64,000 nucleotides of DNA, from the NCBI GenBank assembly GCA_037975125.1, contig CM075860.1, forward strand, positions 38,725,391 through 38,789,390, given 5' to 3'. Shown here in pieces: positions 24,723 through 36,784 of this stretch. The notes under the pieces are model-generated. The model made no database searches. It saw only the letters and a list, made by a program, of their open reading frames with translations, and was not told the origin of the DNA. The stretch is from Latrodectus hesperus (lineage: Eukaryota; Arthropoda; Arachnida; Araneae; Theridiidae). The translations under genes were made by a program, and so were the position numbers. Positions within the stretch are counted from its first letter, which is position 1, and each line of letters opens with the position of its first letter.

Positions 24723-25339
24723 ATTACTTTAAAAACTAAAATTGATTACCTATCTATATTGTTTCTTTTAATTTGATTAAAATATATTATTAATATTATA
24801 AAGTTGCGTTTTAATTGCTCTCACTGGTAAAAATTTCTAGTTTAGAATGTAAGTTTAAACACCAGAACCGATTAATATAACACACTGTAACTAAATTAAT
24901 TAAAATAATAAAATTGTGGTTTTTAAGTTTTAGAAGTGTATAAAAAAGGGGGGGCGATGAAAAATAATTGATTTTCAAAGGGGGCGGTAGAAGAAATAAG
25001 TTTGAGAAACACTGATCTATGCCAAAACGTTTGGAACATGTAATTAGAATTAAGGGACATCCAACAAAATTCTGAAATGAAGATATCTTGTATTTATATT
25101 TTTTAATATAACGATTTTGTACAGTGTACGAGTTTCATTTTGACCTCTTTAGTTCGAATAATCATCCTAAAAGTGATGTGTAGTTTAGATAATGTGTAAA
25201 TCTAAAATTTATTTTTGTGAAATAAAGAAGAGGTGTTTTACTGGGTACTAAAATAAAAATATTGATTTTTTTTTTTGTAACTATTTTCTGTATCTTAAAT
25301 TAAACAAGAAATACAGTGTACGAGTTTGACTTTGACTAA

Positions 25340-25342
<3 letters not shown>

Positions 25343-25408
<66 letters not shown>

Positions 25409-25443
25409 TATATAGATAGATATATAGATAGATAGATAGATAT

Positions 25444-25482
<39 letters not shown>

Positions 25483-25484
25483 TA
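25343..25484. repeat. Compound microsatellite (TA)n then (GATA)n
   Basis: About 64 bases of TA run directly out of the Tc1 TA target, followed by about 78 bases of GATA/TATAGA units. The apparent frame on the minus strand made of alternating Ile and Tyr/Ser-Ile-Tyr is an artefact of the repeat. Confidence 0.95.
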
Positions 25485-25840
25485 GATTTTCATATTTTTG
25501 AAATAAACCTATCATTCAAATCACAGAGCAAATTTGGAAGAAAAATCTCAAAATCTACAATTCAAAATCACAATTCATTCACTTCTGAACCTACAATTTG
25601 AAATCATAATTATAAACACTTGAATTTAGAAAAAGAAAAACTAAATGTGAAATCAAGAAATGTTCTTTTTAATCTTGCCGAGGCAACAATATTATAGTTT
25701 AAACATTATCAGACAGATTGTAGGCAAACTCGAAGGCTCAAATATATTAGTTATTAAAATAAATAAAATGGGAGAAGACAAACAAAGTTAAAAATAATAC
25801 CAAAATAAAATTGTTAATTTACAGATTTATAATTTGACTT

Positions 25841-26179
25841 TAGCCGACGGATGGCTGAGTGGTTAGCGTTCCTGATTCCTGAACTGTGGGTCCCGGGTTC
25901 GAATCCCGGTTCGGGCATGGATGTTTCTTTCCTTTACTGTTCTCTCTGTGTTTCTCTGTCCTTTCTTCTGTGATGTGTGTATGATGTGGTATGAATGTGG
26001 CCCACCCTATAAACGGGTTTGTGGTGGTATGGCGCGGGCAACGCTACTCGCTTCCGTGACTTGGTTCACAGATGCCCGCTGGGTAACGATAAATGAGTAG
26101 CAGTTTCTGGCCTTGTTGTGGCATAGGGTTCATCATCCAAGTATTCAAGGGTTCACACGCCATTGGATAAAAAAAAATA
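25841..26179 (+). mobile_element. tRNA-derived SINE with 12-bp target duplication
   Basis: The head (25842-25917) resembles a tRNA with an A-box-like TGGCTGAGTGG and a perfect B box GGTTCGAATCC, the internal RNA polymerase III promoter. A non-tRNA body of about 250 bp follows and ends in an A-rich tail. The 12 bases ATAATTTGACTT occur at 25829-25840 and 26180-26191 and bracket it. The intact duplication and clean boxes indicate a fairly recent insertion, mobilised by a LINE. Confidence 0.9.
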
Positions 26180-26191
26180 ATAATTTGACTT

Positions 26192-28287
26192 CAAGATAAA
26201 ACAGACTCAAAATGAAATTGTCAAAAATGAAAACAATTTTTGACAATTGCTCGTAAAAGCAATAATGTCGCTTTCACAGAAAATACTTTTTTAAATTATT
26301 TCGATAATATGACAATAGATGATAATGACAAAAATTTTATCTTGTATTTCCACTCAAAGGAAAGAATTATGATCACTAATGCTTTTATGGAACGTCAAGC
26401 TTTAACCTAAAGGTCAAGAGTTCGAGTCCACATTTGATCACCTTTCTTTCTGGCTAGAAATTTAGAAAGAAAATAAATGCAATGATACTTTGGCCCAAGA
26501 AAAAAAAGTCACGCGGTTAAGAATTACTATTTCTTTAGACATCGAAGGCTACATCTTTATCACACCTTTTTATACAAATGAAGATTTAATTTCGCAACAC
26601 TTTCGGCAATTTTGATTATTTCAAAATGTTCTAAATGCGCGTTATATCTAAATAGTACATTTTTGTTAATTACACAGCAGAATTTACGTTAAATGTAACA
26701 TTACATTTTGCAGCTTTGGTTTCTTTTCAAACACCATAAATGCATTTTAGTGAATATGACAACAAATTAGTAATTCTGAACTGTGTATCTTTTTTAAAGG
26801 AGCGGGGGGAAGAGCAAAATATTAATGTTGGTTGTACTTATTTTCTTTCGAATTTTCTAATAAAAAAGAAAGATTAAGATGAAAGAAAATCCCAAACATG
26901 GACACGAGTAATGGACCTATATGTTTAAAGATTAAACTTATTTAAAACTATTAGCATATCATAATTCTTCTCAACTTTACATGAAACATTACTTCAGCAT
27001 ATATATTCCGTTAATTGGTATTATTTTATATAAGAATAACTAAGTATAATTATTCTGTGAAAGAAATTTGTCTCATTACTTTTATGAGCGATTGTCAAAA
27101 ATTGCTTTTATGCAAATTACTTCAAAGTAGACAAAAAAAAAGTTTTTTCATTTAATGTTGAATTATATGCAAGGTAAACAATACAACGGAGCTATTTCGA
27201 ATATATAGATTTTGATTCTTGGCATAAAAGTAAATCCTATAAAGATAACTTATAATTGAAATTACTTGAAAAAATTTCTAGAATGCTATTAAATTAAATA
27301 AAGAGCAATGTAATGCCAAATAACGTTTCTTCTTCATAAACTGTTAATTTTTATTTTTGGATTACAAATTTTTGAATTTCAACTTATGTTCTCACATTAC
27401 AATTTTTTGGCTTTATTTACATTATACATTTTTATCTTTCTCAAATTTTTATTCGAATTTTATTTTTTACTTGAATTTCATAACTTCTCTCTCTAATATA
27501 ACATTTTTTAAATGATAAATGTATGTTTCTTTCCAAATAACTATTCAATCGTTATAAGCCAAATGAAGAACCATTACTATTAGAGATATTGAAAAGAATT
27601 CAATATTTGAGTTTATTTCCCAGTTGTCAAATTATCGTCTTTTATAAACGCTAAAAAAAATAACTCACTGCTACAAATAATACCTGATAAAATTTACATT
27701 ATTTTTACGTAGAAATTCAGAAATTTCCAAATATATTCATTCAAATATTGAAATTAACTTATGATGCCATTAACTTATAATAACCATAACAAATAAAAGC
27801 ACTTTTAACAAAATCTAGAATGTATAAATTATGAGTCTAAGTAAATTTAATGGGCATAAATTAGTTTAAAAATAATTTTTACCCATTAAACTTACTTAGA
27901 TTCATAATTATTACATTATAGTTATACGCGTTTCAAGTATAAATATAATTTGATAATTATAGGGAGATATCAAATTTTTAAACATAATTAATATTCAATA
28001 AGAAAAATTATTACATTATAATATGTGTCATATCTATTAATAAAATTGCTGATATTTTTAAGAATGTAAGAGTGATAAAATGAGAAATATTTTAAGAAAA
28101 CACATTTTCAGAAGAAATGAGTGATTTTCAGACAGTTTTAAAATAGAATAAAAAAATTAAGATATATTTTAAATTAATGATTTTTTTCTTGACAAAAGAT
28201 ATAATCAGTATAGTTCAATGTAATTAAATAATTAAATTTCTACATTATATTGTACTGAAATATATCTACTGTCCATAGACTACCCTA

Positions 28288-28289
<2 letters not shown>
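26192..28289. other. Non-coding, no gene recognised
   Basis: AT-rich. A B-box-like GAGTTCGAGTCC at about 26420-26431 suggests a further SINE relic. A fold-back repeat is listed separately. Confidence 0.5.
27814..27925. repeat. Fold-back inverted repeat, arms about 28-44 bp
   Basis: The arm 27827-27854 pairs with 27882-27909 at 26 of 28 positions (TAAGTAAATTTAATGGG against an inverted CCCATTAAACTTACTTA). Weaker pairing extends about 15 bp further on each side. The loop is 27 bases. It is MITE-sized, with no terminal motif that identifies a family. Confidence 0.7.

Positions 28290-28345
<56 letters not shown>
28290..28345. repeat. (TA)n microsatellite
   Basis: About 56 bases of uninterrupted TA. 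Confidence 0.95.
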
Positions 28346-28348
<3 letters not shown>

Positions 28349-29157
28349 TTATATATGTCTATATTTCACATATCGTTTTGAATTAATTATAACTGCCATA
28401 CCTAAATTAACTTTCTATATATAAAGGAAATTATTTAGCTTTCTAAATTATTAACTCAACATATATCATTCCCAATAAATTTGTGGGTAATCCTACAACA
28501 GATAGAAGAACGAAGTTTTATAATACTCAATTTAACTTTGCGAAGAACAATTCCATTATGGTTAGAATAGTGCGGTGAAAAGATTTATTATTGACACATA
28601 CAATTTTACCACATGTATTTCATTCTAATAGAATTTTAATCATTAATTGAATCCTGAATCAAAATTCATTAATATGCAAGTTTGTATTCTTTGCTATAGT
28701 AGATGTGTATACATAAATTCTACCAACTGTGAGTCACGTAGTTCCTTTCATTTAACCATGCAATTGTTTTAATATGTTCTAAGGAGACATTTGACTTTTA
28801 AGAGAATAATTTTCCTTAGAGCCAATTTTTTAAATCTTCCAAGAGACAAGTGCAGAGATAATTCCTACGCATATGTAACACAGTTCAAGAATTTCATTTC
28901 ATATATTTTACAACTGGAAGTCTTATGGATTAAGTCAATACAATATAAAACATTATATTAATAACATACTTTTATACATTTCGTCTGTCATACATGTCAT
29001 ATAAATACTATGATTAATAATAGCTATAAATCAGACTATAAATTCTAAACATTCGATATTTCCATAAACGAAAATTTCTAATTTAAATTGAAATAATTGT
29101 AAAAAATATTCCAAAATACATACTACGATACTATAACCAATCTTGAAATATAAATGC

Positions 29158-29160
<3 letters not shown>

Positions 29161-29250
<90 letters not shown>
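29161..29250. repeat. (AT)n microsatellite
   Basis: Ninety bases of uninterrupted AT. Confidence 0.95.
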
Positions 29251-29252
<2 letters not shown>

Positions 29253-31064
29253 TCAGAAAACTACAAAATAAAGTTTTTCTAACGAACTATTAAGTTATTG
29301 GTGTATTAAATGATTGAAGAGCATTAAAGTTGATTAGTTAGAAAGTATTGTCTAATGATTCTAGATGGATTGTTTACATTTCTAAAAGAGAAATAACTTA
29401 ATCATTATTAACCTGGATAAGGAAACTGGAAGGCTCAAAAACGGATGTTTCTGTGATGAGCGACAGACACCATCTTCCGTGAAATGTTTCATCAACTAAT
29501 CCCTGATTTAGGTAGAAACGCTGAAATCCAAAACATTTTCTTTCACAGATAGTATAGATAAGAACCAATCAGCTGCAAATGGGAGGGAAAAGTATGGCGT
29601 GCCCTCATCTTATTACCATAAATAGAATATAGATAACGATTAAATTTCCTCAGGACTCAATAACTGCGATTTCCTTTATGTTTTGCCACATGATTCTTTT
29701 TATAGGTTTAAGCAATGGCGTAGTTAAGATCGGTGAAAGGGATATGTATATGTAGTTCAAATACGCCGAAAGTGTATGTCAACTTTCTGTGACCTAATTT
29801 CAAACCTAAATTGATCAAATGTAACTCTTCAACATGAATTAGTAAGCAGAAACTTGGATTTAACTACCTAAATTTATAACAAACAATTAATACTTTGCAG
29901 GTCGCTAAGTAAGTTTGAAATGGGAAGTATTTGACACTAATTGTTTAATACTTATAAACACCAAATGGCACTAAACACTTATAAACAATTTTTTTAAAAA
30001 AAAGCAAGAAAAATGTAATTTAAGGTATTTAAAACAATGAAAAATTTTTGAGAAAAAAGTATCGACAGCTTTTTAAATGCAACGTATGCCCATTTTAGCA
30101 AAGAAATATGATCAATTTTTAAATATTGTTACAATGATTAGGACTATTATATAATTTTTCAAGCACAGAGAATTTGTTACATTGATTCATTGGTAATATT
30201 TAATTACTGAGATAATATTGCACATGAGGACTAATTTTTTGACCGGATTCGCGACAGTTTAAATAAATCCATAACAAAAAGCAGTCGAGAGTAGAAACGA
30301 CGAATTACGAAACAGAGAAGAGAAAATTGACCATAAAACTACTCAATTATCTCAGTTTTTTATATTTACTATTTTAAAACTAATGTGTTCAAAAACTTTT
30401 CAGCCTTTTTACTGGAATAGTTTTCGCAGTGGAAATACAGGTTTCGTAGAACTGAAAAGTCTTGAGGCTACAATCAACATCATTAGATATCATGAAAAAA
30501 TAGAAAGGGTTCACGATTAAAAAGTGCCAACTCATATATATAAATCCCAATCAAAAGTGTAAGAAAAAACGTTAAGTCATAATTGTGAGAAATTTCTGAA
30601 TTATAATCCCATTACACTGTTTTCATCGTTTATCTATACTTTAAAAACTTAAATTTCAAAGCGTTTTAATGATTACTCATTTAATTCTCATCTTTAATTA
30701 CTCAATCACATTAAAAAAGAATTCCCTTACAAAAAATTTGATTAATAATAATAATATATTATTTAAAAATAATTTTGATTATAAAAGCTTTATAAATGAC
30801 TTGTTCATGAATCTAATTAAGAAACATAATCTAACAAATTTATGATAAATCTTACTAAGGGAAAATAAATTTCAATTTTACATCATTTTAGAAAACACAA
30901 ACATAAATATTTTTCCTAATTTTAAATTTCTCACTTCCCGAACTAATTTATAAATCCAACTATGCTACTATATATTTTGCTGTTTATGATTATAATGAAA
31001 TTAAAAATATGACAGATCTCGAAATTACTTCTAATTTTCTATTCTGTTTTTCGATCAATGATCA
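29251..31064. other. Non-coding, no gene recognised
   Basis: AT-rich on both strands. The patch at about 29.4-29.65 kb is less AT-biased but carries no recognisable coding or repeat signature. Confidence 0.5.
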
Positions 31065-31205
31065 TTTTTGCACGAGGACAAATTAAAGCTGGAAGCTACA
31101 CAGTTTAAAGTAGATTCCGAACCACTACAGACAACTAAGCTTGAGATGCCTATAGCTTCGAATTGTTAACTGACAGCTACAGCACTCCTCGTTTAGCACA
31201 ATTTT
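31065..31205 (-). repeat. Degraded dispersed repeat copy, family A
   Basis: Holds TTTTGCACGAGGACAAATTA, then CAGTTTAAAGTAGATTCCGA, then CCACTACAGACAACTAAGC, and ends with a TCGTTTAGCAC stretch. The same order of blocks is seen at 13.1 kb and partly at 50.4 and 51.4 kb. Confidence 0.45.
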
Positions 31206-31629
31206 TCTCCATATATCGATAGATGAAACTATTGTAGGAGCAAAAATAAAATTCTGTCGCTCATTAGTAAATCTATATAGTTAATTTAAATTAAAAAAAA
31301 AATCGTATAAATTATAAATTTTCAAATTCAGAAAATAATTTTTTAAAACTATATAGACATCAAATTTGAAACATTAAAAGATGTCAGAATTCAACAATTT
31401 CAATGCAATTAATATTGAAATAAGAAAATTTAACCACTACTAAAACCACGTAGATCAAAGTAATAAATATATCTGTAAACAAAAGATAGGTCTTATATCT
31501 AGAGGAAATATTCATCTCTAATATTTAGGATATTAGTATATATAAAACTAATTGTCTTCATAAATCTTATATTTTAAAATTTTGGATGATTTTGAACGAG
31601 TTTTATCAATTTTAGATGATAAAGTCAGG

Positions 31630-31845
31630 GCCTGACTTAGCTTAAATAGGTCCCGGGCTGGTTAGTTGGCTGGATTTTTTGGCCCAAGGTCCAAAGAGGA
31701 CAAGCTGCGCCAATTGGGTCCCGAACAAAAATTTCTTTAGAAGCCTCTGCTTCACAACAACAAATTTTCTATTCGATATTGATTCTGTTTAATTAATAAT
31801 GTAAAATAAACTTTCCCTTCGATTTGGGGGCCCTTCGAATGTTTA
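31630..31845. repeat. Possible non-autonomous hAT-like element
   Basis: A GC-richer island starts CAGGGCCTGACTTAGC and ends with GGGGGCCCTTCG in otherwise AT-rich DNA. GGGCC-type blocks at both ends recall hAT non-autonomous elements, but no clean inverted termini or target duplication could be fixed. Confidence 0.3.
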
Positions 31846-32849
31846 AGATAAGAATAGTTAGAAAAATTCTAAGAATTAAAAGAATATTTGGATGAATTAT
31901 ATCCCAGAAAATAGTAAAATAATAAATAGAATGCATTTTTATAATCGTAAGAAAATTGGCATTTTAATTATTAACTTAATGCAGTCATTTAGTGACCGAT
32001 TTCTGCCAGAAATACAGTATTTGACTTTTTTAAAACCCCAGTGCACACATGGCATAAGAAAAAAACTGTGCAACATAATGTGAATCAATTTATTAACAAA
32101 TGCAAAAATTTACTGTCAATCAGATCACTTATATATGTAAACATTTTAAAAATAATTGGATCATTGTGTGGTTTTGAGAATATAATATTTATATGCAGTC
32201 CATTAAAATGAAAAAAATTGAGTTTGATTATCATATGATAAATATAAAGGCCAATTGAAGGGATTCAAGTTCCTAAATCTCGAGAGAATTTTATGCACTT
32301 ATTTTGTGTTTACATTTTACTTACGGAAATCATAACAGCAAAATTTTTATGGGTTATAATTGAATTAAGTGAAATAAAATGTTTTCATTATATATTTAAC
32401 TTTATTTTTTACTTACGCTGAATTATTAAGTTGCAACATTAATTATTGAACTACTTTATTTTTAAAACCATAATATTATATTTTATATAATGACTTAGAT
32501 ATTACATTAATAACTTCAGTTTTACATTAATATAACATCATATCATGATTTACCCTGGAACTTGGCATACAAATTTTGATTTTTATGTATTTTTTAAACA
32601 AATTTATGGAACTTCTTTTATATTGTTCAATGAAATAAAAAAACTTTGATTTAGAATGTTTATAATAAGCAAAAATTTAAAACATTGTTATAATATAAAT
32701 TCTTTACTATGAATTGTAGATAAAACATATGTCTATAGACATGCAGTCTTTGATTTTAGCTCCTATACATAAAATTGATCTAAGAATATACTTCAAAATT
32801 AAAATATCCTTAAGACCATTTTTTCTGAGATTAGACATACAAAGGGAGA

Positions 32850-33022
32850 TGAGAAATTGAATACATATGAGTGATAATATAGAAAAGTGAATATGAATCA
32901 GTGATAAGATAGGAAAATGAATATGAATCAGTGATAAGATAGGAAATTGAATACAAATCAGTGATAAGATAAGAAATTGAATACAGATCAGTGATAAGAT
33001 TGGAAATTGAATATAAATCAGT
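32850..33022 (+). repeat. 30-bp minisatellite, about 5-6 copies
   Basis: The unit reads approximately AGTGATAAGATAGGAAATTG then AATAYRAATC. Copies follow at an exact 30-base step and differ by one to three substitutions. The first copy is degenerate, and the array stops at CAGTTAGTC. Confidence 0.9.
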
Positions 33023-34333
33023 TAGTCATTTTGGTACAGTGGTTAGTATTAAAAATATGCTTATATATGCACAAATTTTATATGTATGTATGGTTTAGAA
33101 ATTTTTTTTCAATCACCGTTATATTTATATAATTAAACCAGTTCATTATGAACATGCAGGAACAAAAAACATTTTACAAGTAAAACCAAAGGGCTAACTA
33201 AATTAGAAACTTTTAGAAATTATTATAACCTTAATAATTTAGAGCACAAAATTTCTAAGAAACATAAGGATATGTTGTATTGAATACGCATAAGCTGAAC
33301 AGATATAAAATAGCTGATAGTAAGGACATTTATATTTATCCTTGAAAAGTTATATTTAGAATTAGAATTTAAAAAAATATACTGTATTCCATAATAAATT
33401 ATGTTAGTAAAAAATGTATTTCTATTATACACACACAATTTATAAATAAAAGATTAATTTTTTTTAGCATGCATCACATATTTTATATATAAATGAACAT
33501 ATACATAGATGCAGAACTGGAATAATTTTTAAGTTCTTAAATATCAATATTTTCATGAAAAATAGCTTCAATTTATTAATGAAACTTACATGATAATATT
33601 GTTACTCAGTAAAAATAGTCAAATTATTTATTCAAAATATTATCATTTTGGATAGATTGAAATTCTAAATAAAAACATTGAAATAATTTCTTCTTAATGA
33701 AAAAATGAAAATAAGAAATTTCACCATTGAGAATAACAATACAAAAAAATTTTCATTTTTTATGCAATTATATAATATTAAAAGCTAATATTTTTAATGT
33801 TATTATTAATTTAATGTTATCTGGACTTCATTATGAATTTATTACTCTAGATTTCACTGAATATACTAATTTCTTTTAGTATAAGCAATATTAATTTTAT
33901 ACTAGTTTTCTTGCAACATACTTTCTAAAATAATTTTATTACATATAAGATGCTTCTTGATTTTCAAACCTGTTTCTTTCAAAAATGTTCAATTGAATTA
34001 ATATCCAAAAACTGATAAGGGTTTTTTTTATTTTATGTTTTGGTTACACTATATAACAGCCAAAATCAGGTACTAGCTGTGTAGTATGCTTCTGGTTATT
34101 AGTGCATACATTAATATAAAATTATTAGATAATGCCATTGTTTGGGTACTGGAGTATACTTTTTTTAAAGTTTATATATATTGAAGTTTATTTTACCATT
34201 AATGAAGTGTAAAACTTCCAATACCTGGAATAGAAGTGTACCTTTATAAAAGTATTGATCCCTTCCATACTTGATTATACATGATTTTTTTCAAATTCTT
34301 TATCCTGAGAGTCCCTATATTTTGTGACAACCA

Positions 34334-34352
34334 TCTCTCTCTCTCTCTCTCT
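34334..34352. repeat. (CT)n run
   Basis: About 19 bases of alternating CT. Confidence 0.85.
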
Positions 34353-36765
34353 ATCATCCCCAAAACTCTTAATTTTTATCCAAGATCCATTTCACAATCT
34401 TTTAAGCATATTAACAAATTCTTCTTCAAATTATAGCCTCTATCTTCAATTTAATTTTTTTTAACATACAGCACTACATAACTTCTCTGCTTGTGCTTAT
34501 TTGTATAATTAACTACTTAGGTTTGGGGTAGAACTAGGCACCCCTTAGTTTAACGAAATTTTTGATGATAAAATTTAATTTTTGTGGTAACCCCTGTAAC
34601 CCTATCTTAAATTTGTGAAGTAGCAATGGCTATATTGTTAGTCACATTTTGGCATAAAAAAATCACCAAAAAATCAAGATGCACCCTATTGTTAACATTT
34701 ACTGACTACTTATTTATTTTTCTAATTGTGTTTCCTTAATTTTCAATATACATTTTACAATTTGGATTTAAACAATATAAAAAAAATTCTAAACTTTACT
34801 ATTGATGTTTTCATTTGGGTAATTTTTCTTTCCTGTAGTGTGGTTTCTTTATATTTAAAAAATGTATTTGTTTTAAGCTTATGAAAAATAAAACATGAGT
34901 TAAATTTTTGTTTTTTAATAATACATACAATAAATGCATCACTTTAAAATTAATTCCAATGTAAAGCCAAACAAATAAATAAAAGTAAAAAGGCTGAATG
35001 CTTATTTGAAATAAAAAAAATATGCATTTGTGTGGATAATTTAAATTACTGTCATTTTGTTTTAAATAATACTTTTGCTGTTATTTTTTCATTTTCAAGA
35101 TTAAAATGATTGAATAACTGTTATTTAAGATTGTTATTCCCTGATATCAAATACAAAGAAAAATATACAAATGCAAAGTAAAATGATATATTTATCTCTG
35201 CTATAAAATATTTTGTATAAATGTGTATCAACTGATTACTAAATAAATATTTAAAGAAAATCAATCATTTCAATTTTGAATCCTGATACCTAAGTGACAA
35301 ATATTCCAGACTGATATTCCTGAACTGGTGTTCTCTTTTTATATTACAGGAAATTTATTAAACCTGGTGATTATTTAATATGTATAGATTTTTTTTAGCA
35401 CAACAATCACTTCAGATTGGTTTGTATAACAATCAGGATATCAAAACAATTAACTATGATGTCCTAGTAAATATCAATTATATTAGCTGATAAATAATTT
35501 TAACCACTTAATTTTTAATTTTTTTTACAGAAAAAGCATTTCTTGATTTTTAAAAAAATCAATAACACTGTATTCATACACTTAGGAACAAATAATTCAC
35601 ATATATTTTTTAATAAATCTCATCTATTTGCCAACTTGTTTATTTCTGTAACTAATTTTGATGAAGTCTCAAAACATAAAATAACTCAGAAACAGCCTGC
35701 ATATTATACGTCTTAAGTATGAAAAATATGAAGTAAAAAAATATAACTATAAATATTATTTTAAGAACTAAACTAAAACTCTTTTGAACGATAAAATAAA
35801 TTGACTGATCAAAAAACTAAAAGAAAAATCTTTTTCCTTAAAAATTAAAATAATTTAATTTGCACATAACACATAGATGTGTATAAAAAAATTCATTTAT
35901 ATAGTTATCATGAATAAGCTTATTTAAGGCATAATTGCTGTATAATCTTTATTGGAGTACTTTTTTAATTTGTTAAATTTTTTAGCAGATTGTACCATTT
36001 CTCTGAAAACAGGGATTTTTTTTATTCTGTTAAAACAAATAAAATACTAACCATATTTAACATTCTATTTTGACATTCCTTGTTTATACATCATCAATAA
36101 AAAATTAACATTTTTCCCCTATGGATTTTTAACAGTTGACACTATGATGGTTGAAGTGAATTTTCTAAATTAAGTAATTGTTTAAAAGTATTTTATCATT
36201 TTTATTTCCATTTTAATTATATAATTTAATTAAATTTTCTTATCTATAAAGAAGTTATAATGTAACAATTATGTCAATCTGGCAACATTTTTTAATAGTC
36301 AGAAAATTAATAAATATATCACAAGAAATACGAGGTATCTGTGCCTAATTTAACAGCATACATTTTGAACTTGAATTTAAATATAAAATTACTTCAATAT
36401 AAAATAATAAAAATATTTTATTTTAAATTTTGAAAAATTTGCACAAAAATCATGCTATTAAATGATTTTCAGTGCAATATATGTGTAAGTTTATAAGGTT
36501 TACAATCATATTTCTAGCTATTTTAGTCTTTTTTTATCCCAGATTATATTAAATGCTTTTATAGCATAAATACATACATATATATATCACTAAAAAATTA
36601 AATGCAGAATGATGTTTTTAAACAACATAAAATAATATCACTTATTACTTATAAGGAAAAAATTCTGAGATTTTCTTAAGAGGCATTTTTTTAAAAATAT
36701 ATTACTTATTAATAAAAATTATCAGTATATTACCTTAAAATACATTGTTAAAAAAATTCCTTTTA

Positions 36766-36784
36766 TTTTTTTTTTTTTTTTTTT
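36766..36784. repeat. Poly(T) run
   Basis: Nineteen T in a row. No adjacent LINE or SINE body was recognised that would make it a retroposon tail. Confidence 0.85.

Larger units (their letters stand above)
22056..25014 (+). mobile_element. hAT-superfamily transposon (2959 bp) with 8-bp duplication
   Basis: An identical octamer, ATCTATGC, lies at 22048-22055 and 25015-25022. The element starts CAGTCTTTCCCAAAGT and ends TTTGAGAAACACTG, an imperfect inverted pair typical of hAT ends, and both subterminal regions are rich in GGGGGCG blocks. It carries one transposase gene on the plus strand. The 8-bp duplication and the interrupted host gene prove that it inserted into the Tc1 element after that element was in place. 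Confidence 0.93.
21103..25075 (+). pseudogene. Tc1 transposase pseudogene interrupted by hAT
   Basis: The frame starts with ATG at 21103 (MGRQRGQTSLSARELIV) and has an N-terminal helix-turn-helix with IAKIVNRSHSTIQ. A stop at 21253-21255 and several frameshifts follow. The catalytic residues are all still encoded: Asp in FADESKFDLF (GAT 21558-21560), Asp in YHDNDPK (GAT 21814-21816) and Glu in NVIENLW (GAA 21919-21921), with 34 codons between the last two. The final exonic piece resumes after the hAT insertion as a KRLEHVIRIKGHPTKF-like tail with TGA at 25073-25075. Splicing the flanks across one target copy restores the motif RSMPKRLE. The Asp codons lie in different frames, so the copy is dead. 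Confidence 0.88.
20767..25342 (+). mobile_element. Tc1-type DNA transposon, split by an hAT insertion
   Basis: The ends read CAGTGAGTCAAAGTTAAACT on the left and an inverted AGTTTGACTTTGACTAACTG on the right, flanked by TA (20765-20766 and 25343-25344). Inner direct-repeat copies lie at about 20961-20983 (left) and 25118-25142 (right), giving the same IR/DR layout as the element at 14.5 kb but with an unrelated motif. Without the hAT element (22056-25014) and one copy of its duplicated target it would be about 1.61 kb, normal for Tc1. The right TA target merges into a long (TA)n tract. Confidence 0.88.

Noticed and set aside
25281..25493. 70-codon Ile/Tyr/Ser frame on the minus strand
   Set aside because: Translation of the TA/GATA microsatellite.
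25842..25917. A functional tRNA gene
   Set aside because: The B box is perfect, but the acceptor stem pairs poorly and the sequence continues into a SINE body with flanking target duplication.
34334..34352. CT run as a GAGA-factor-type regulatory site
   Set aside because: No promoter or gene start is nearby; a simple repeat is sufficient.
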